From positions 62,001 to 126,000 of the forward strand of contig NZ_JAGGLR010000006.1 in NCBI RefSeq assembly GCF_017874715.1: a DNA stretch of 64,000 nt. The letters run 5' to 3'. This stretch comes from Streptomyces iranensis (lineage in GTDB: Bacteria > Actinomycetota > Actinomycetes > Streptomycetales > Streptomycetaceae). Position numbers and translations under genes: made by a program. Each line of letters begins with the position of its first letter. The first letter of the stretch is position 1. The notes under the pieces were generated by a model. It was not told the DNA's origin, made no database searches, and worked only from the letters and a program-made list of their open reading frames with translations. This document shows positions 61,835 to 64,000 of the stretch, piece by piece.

Positions 61835-62851
61835 ATGCCGGCCATCAAAGATGTGGCGCGGCGTGCCGGGGTCTCCGTGGCGACGGTCTCACGGGTGCTC
61901 AATGACCACCCCTCCGTCCGCGCGGACACCCGCGAACGGGTGCTCGCCGCGGTCGCCGACCTCGGCTATCGCCCCAACGCGGTGGCCCGCTCGCTGCGCA
62001 CCGACCAGACCCGGACCCTGGGCCTGGTCATCAGCGATGTGCTGAATCCCTTCTTCACCGAGCTGGCCCGTTCGGTCGAGGACGCCGCCCGCGAGCTGGA
62101 CTACAGCGTGGTCATCGGCAACGCCGACGAGCGGCCCGACCTCCAGGACCACCATGTGCGTACCCTCATGGACCGCCGCATAGACGGACTGCTGGTCAGC
62201 CCCACCGACGGCGGCTCCCCGATGATGCTGGCCGCCGCCCGCGCCGGCACCCCCATGGTCTTCGTCGACCGCTGGATCGAGGGCGAGGGCCTGGACCGGG
62301 TGCCGGTGATCCGCACCGACGGGCGGGGAGCCATCCGCGCTCTGGTGGCCCATCTGTGCGCCCTTGGCCACCGCCGGGTCGCGATCATCGCGGGCCCCGC
62401 CGCCACCACCACGGGCCGCGAACGGGTGGACGCCTTCCGCTCCGCACTGCGCGAATTCGGCCTGGAGCTGTACGAGGACCACATCGGCCAGGGCGACTTC
62501 CAGGCGGACAGCGGCCGCCGGGTGACCGCCCGCTTCCTCGACCTTCCGCACCCCCCGGACGCGATCTTCGCCGCGGACAACCTGATGGCGCTCGGCGCGA
62601 TGGACGAGATCCGCGCGCGGGGCCTGCGGGTGCCGGCCGACGTGGCACTCGCCGCGTTCGACGACATCCCCTGGTTCGTCCACACCGATCCGCCGATCAC
62701 CGCCATCGCCCAGCCGACCGGAGCGCTCGGCCGTGCCGCCGTGACGGCGCTGATCGATCTCGTCGAGGGGCGGCCCGCCGAGTCGGTGACCCTGTCCGCC
62801 CGTCTGGTCACCCGCCGCTCGTGCGGCGAGCCCGAAAGGAGCAAGCCATGA
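61835..62851 (+). CDS. LacI-family transcriptional regulator
   Basis: Sugar-responsive repressor of 338 residues. The N-terminal helix-turn-helix IKDVARRAGVSVATVSRVLN with hinge VADLGYRPNAVARSLR is followed by a periplasmic-binding-like ligand domain (TLGLVISDVLNPFFTELARS, AIFAADNLMALGA). The ATG has AAGGAGG six bases upstream. Its stop overlaps the start of the ABC ATPase gene (ATGA), so it should control that transporter and itself through the twin operators. The sugar is unknown. Confidence 0.95.
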   Translation: MPAIKDVARRAGVSVATVSRVLNDHPSVRADTRERVLAAVADLGYRPNAVARSLRTDQTRTLGLVISDVLNPFFTELARSVEDAARELDYSVVIGNADERPDLQDHHVRTLMDRRIDGLLVSPTDGGSPMMLAAARAGTPMVFVDRWIEGEGLDRVPVIRTDGRGAIRALVAHLCALGHRRVAIIAGPAATTTGRERVDAFRSALREFGLELYEDHIGQGDFQADSGRRVTARFLDLPHPPDAIFAADNLMALGAMDEIRARGLRVPADVALAAFDDIPWFVHTDPPITAIAQPTGALGRAAVTALIDLVEGRPAESVTLSARLVTRRSCGEPERSKP

Positions 62852-64000
62852 GTGCCGAGTCCGAGCGGTCCTCCCCCGGCGGGCCGGAGCTGCTGCGCAT
62901 GGAGGGGGTCCGTAAGACCTTCCCCGGGGTGATCGCGCTGGACGGGGTGGACTTCGAGCTGCGCCGGGGCGAAGTGCATGTCCTCCTGGGCGAGAACGGC
63001 GCGGGCAAGTCCACGCTGATCAAGATGGTCTCCGGCGCCCACCGCCCCGACGGCGGGCGGATCCTGGTCGACGGCGAGCCGGTGCGGATCAACAGCGCGC
63101 AGGACGCCGAGCGGCTCGGCATCGCCACCATCTACCAGGAGTTCAATCTCGTCCCGGACCTCACCGTGGCCGAGAACATCTTCCTGGGCCGCCAGCCGCG
63201 CCGCTTCGGCATGATCGACCGCAAGGCCATGGACGCGCGGGCCGCCGAGTTGCTGGCCCGCGTCGGGGTGGACGTCTCGCCCCGGACCCGCGTCCGCGAC
63301 CTCGGCATCGCCCGGCTGCAGATGGTGGAGATCGCCAAGGCGCTGAGCCTGGAGGCCCGCGTCCTGATCATGGACGAGCCGACCGCCGTGCTCACCACCG
63401 AGGAGGTCGACAAGCTCTTCCGGATCGTGCGCACCCTGCGCGCGGACGGCGTGGGCGTCGTCTTCATCACCCACCACCTGGAGGAGATCGCCGCCCTGGG
63501 CGACCGGGTCACCGTGCTGCGCGACGGCCGCAGCGTCACCCAGGTCCCGGCAGGCACCGACCAGGACGAGCTGGTGCGGCTGATGGTGGGCCGCTCCATC
63601 GAGCAGCAGTACCCGCGCGAGCGCGGGGACGCCGGTGAGCCGCTGCTGAAGGTCCGGGGGCTCACCCGGAACGGCAGCTTCCAGGACATCGGCTTCGATG
63701 TGCGGGCCGGGGAGGTGGTGGGCCTGGCCGGGCTGGTCGGCGCGGGCCGTACGGAGGTCGTCCGGGCGCTCTTCGGCGCCGACCCGTACGACTCCGGCTC
63801 CGTCGAGGTGCTCGGCCGCCCGCTGCCCGGCCATGACGTGGTGGCCGCCATGCGGGCCGGGATCGGCCTCGTCCCCGAGGACCGTAAGGGCCAGGGCCTG
63901 GTCCTGGACGGCTCCGTGCAGGAGAACCTGGGCCTGGTCACGCTGCGCGCCGCCACCCGCGCCGGGCTGGTCGACCGGGCCGCCCAGCGGCGCTCGGCGG
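62848..64000 (+). CDS. Sugar ABC transporter ATP-binding protein, RbsA type (partial, runs off window)
   Basis: Double-domain ATPase of a CUT2 sugar importer; 384 residues lie inside the window. The first nucleotide-binding domain has Walker A GENGAGKST (about residue 48), Q-loop YQEFNL and Walker B LIMDEPTAVLT (about residue 173). The usual LSxGQ signature reads LGIARLQMVEIAK. The second domain begins at about residue 275 with the degenerate GLVGAGRTE loop normal for RbsA proteins. Translational coupling to the LacI gene indicates that permease and binding-protein genes follow outside the window. Confidence 0.93.
   Translation, partial: MSAESERSSPGGPELLRMEGVRKTFPGVIALDGVDFELRRGEVHVLLGENGAGKSTLIKMVSGAHRPDGGRILVDGEPVRINSAQDAERLGIATIYQEFNLVPDLTVAENIFLGRQPRRFGMIDRKAMDARAAELLARVGVDVSPRTRVRDLGIARLQMVEIAKALSLEARVLIMDEPTAVLTTEEVDKLFRIVRTLRADGVGVVFITHHLEEIAALGDRVTVLRDGRSVTQVPAGTDQDELVRLMVGRSIEQQYPRERGDAGEPLLKVRGLTRNGSFQDIGFDVRAGEVVGLAGLVGAGRTEVVRALFGADPYDSGSVEVLGRPLPGHDVVAAMRAGIGLVPEDRKGQGLVLDGSVQENLGLVTLRAATRAGLVDRAAQRRSA

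Overview
The window is high-GC actinobacterial chromosome and is most likely Streptomyces. The evidence is strong G/C at third codon positions, GTG and TTG starts with purine-rich ribosome binding sites, a giant modular type I polyketide synthase, a LAL-family LuxR activator, a citrate synthase of the high-GC Gram-positive type, and a CsoR-type copper operator. I saw no rRNA, tRNA, CRISPR array, transposase or phage gene.

Region 1 (1-33.3 kb) is the right-hand edge of a type I PKS cluster. One uninterrupted minus-strand reading frame runs from about 24363 to beyond base 1 (8121 codons inside the window). It encodes an N-terminal ACP with no AT or ligase, then five extension modules: KS-AT-KR-ACP, KS-AT-KR-ACP, KS-AT-DH-KR-ACP, KS-AT-KR-ACP and KS-AT-KR-(ACP cut by the window edge). 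All five ATs carry the HAFH signature of malonyl-CoA ATs. KR1-KR4 carry the LDD motif (B-type); KR5 lacks it and looks A-type. The predicted start of the chain is a trans-loaded starter followed by a polyol stretch with one double bond. Upstream lie two bacterial-PH-domain membrane proteins, a small membrane protein, a divergent DesK/NarL-like two-component system, a large LAL regulator and a type II thioesterase. The thioesterase and LAL regulator are typical PKS-cluster genes. Clusters of a TAGGGG box precede both the PKS and the thioesterase.

Region 2 (33.3-39 kb) holds a FUSC-family membrane protein broken by a single-base frameshift, a small secreted protein, and a large protein with a cytoplasmic N-terminal half, one membrane segment and an extracytoplasmic periplasmic-binding-fold domain.

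Region 3 (39-51 kb) is a complete myo-inositol utilisation locus in two divergent transcription units. Leftward: iolC, a Cgl0158-type aldolase (IolJ role), iolB, iolD and iolA/mmsA. Rightward: a sugar-binding lipoprotein, permease and ATPase of an ABC importer, an IolE-like dehydratase and an inositol 2-dehydrogenase. Together they import inositol and convert it to DHAP, CO2 and acetyl-CoA. The divergent promoter region carries a perfect 19-bp inverted repeat, one arm at each promoter, and a degenerate copy precedes the iolE-like gene.

Region 4 (51-64 kb) is mixed housekeeping and transport: a tiny helix-turn-helix protein, an MMPL/RND transporter divergent from its probable TetR repressor across a nested palindrome, a copper chaperone and copper P1B-ATPase behind a CsoR-like operator, citrate synthase, a RecD2-like helicase, and a LacI regulator with twin canonical operators overlapping in ATGA with an RbsA-type ABC ATPase that runs off the right edge.
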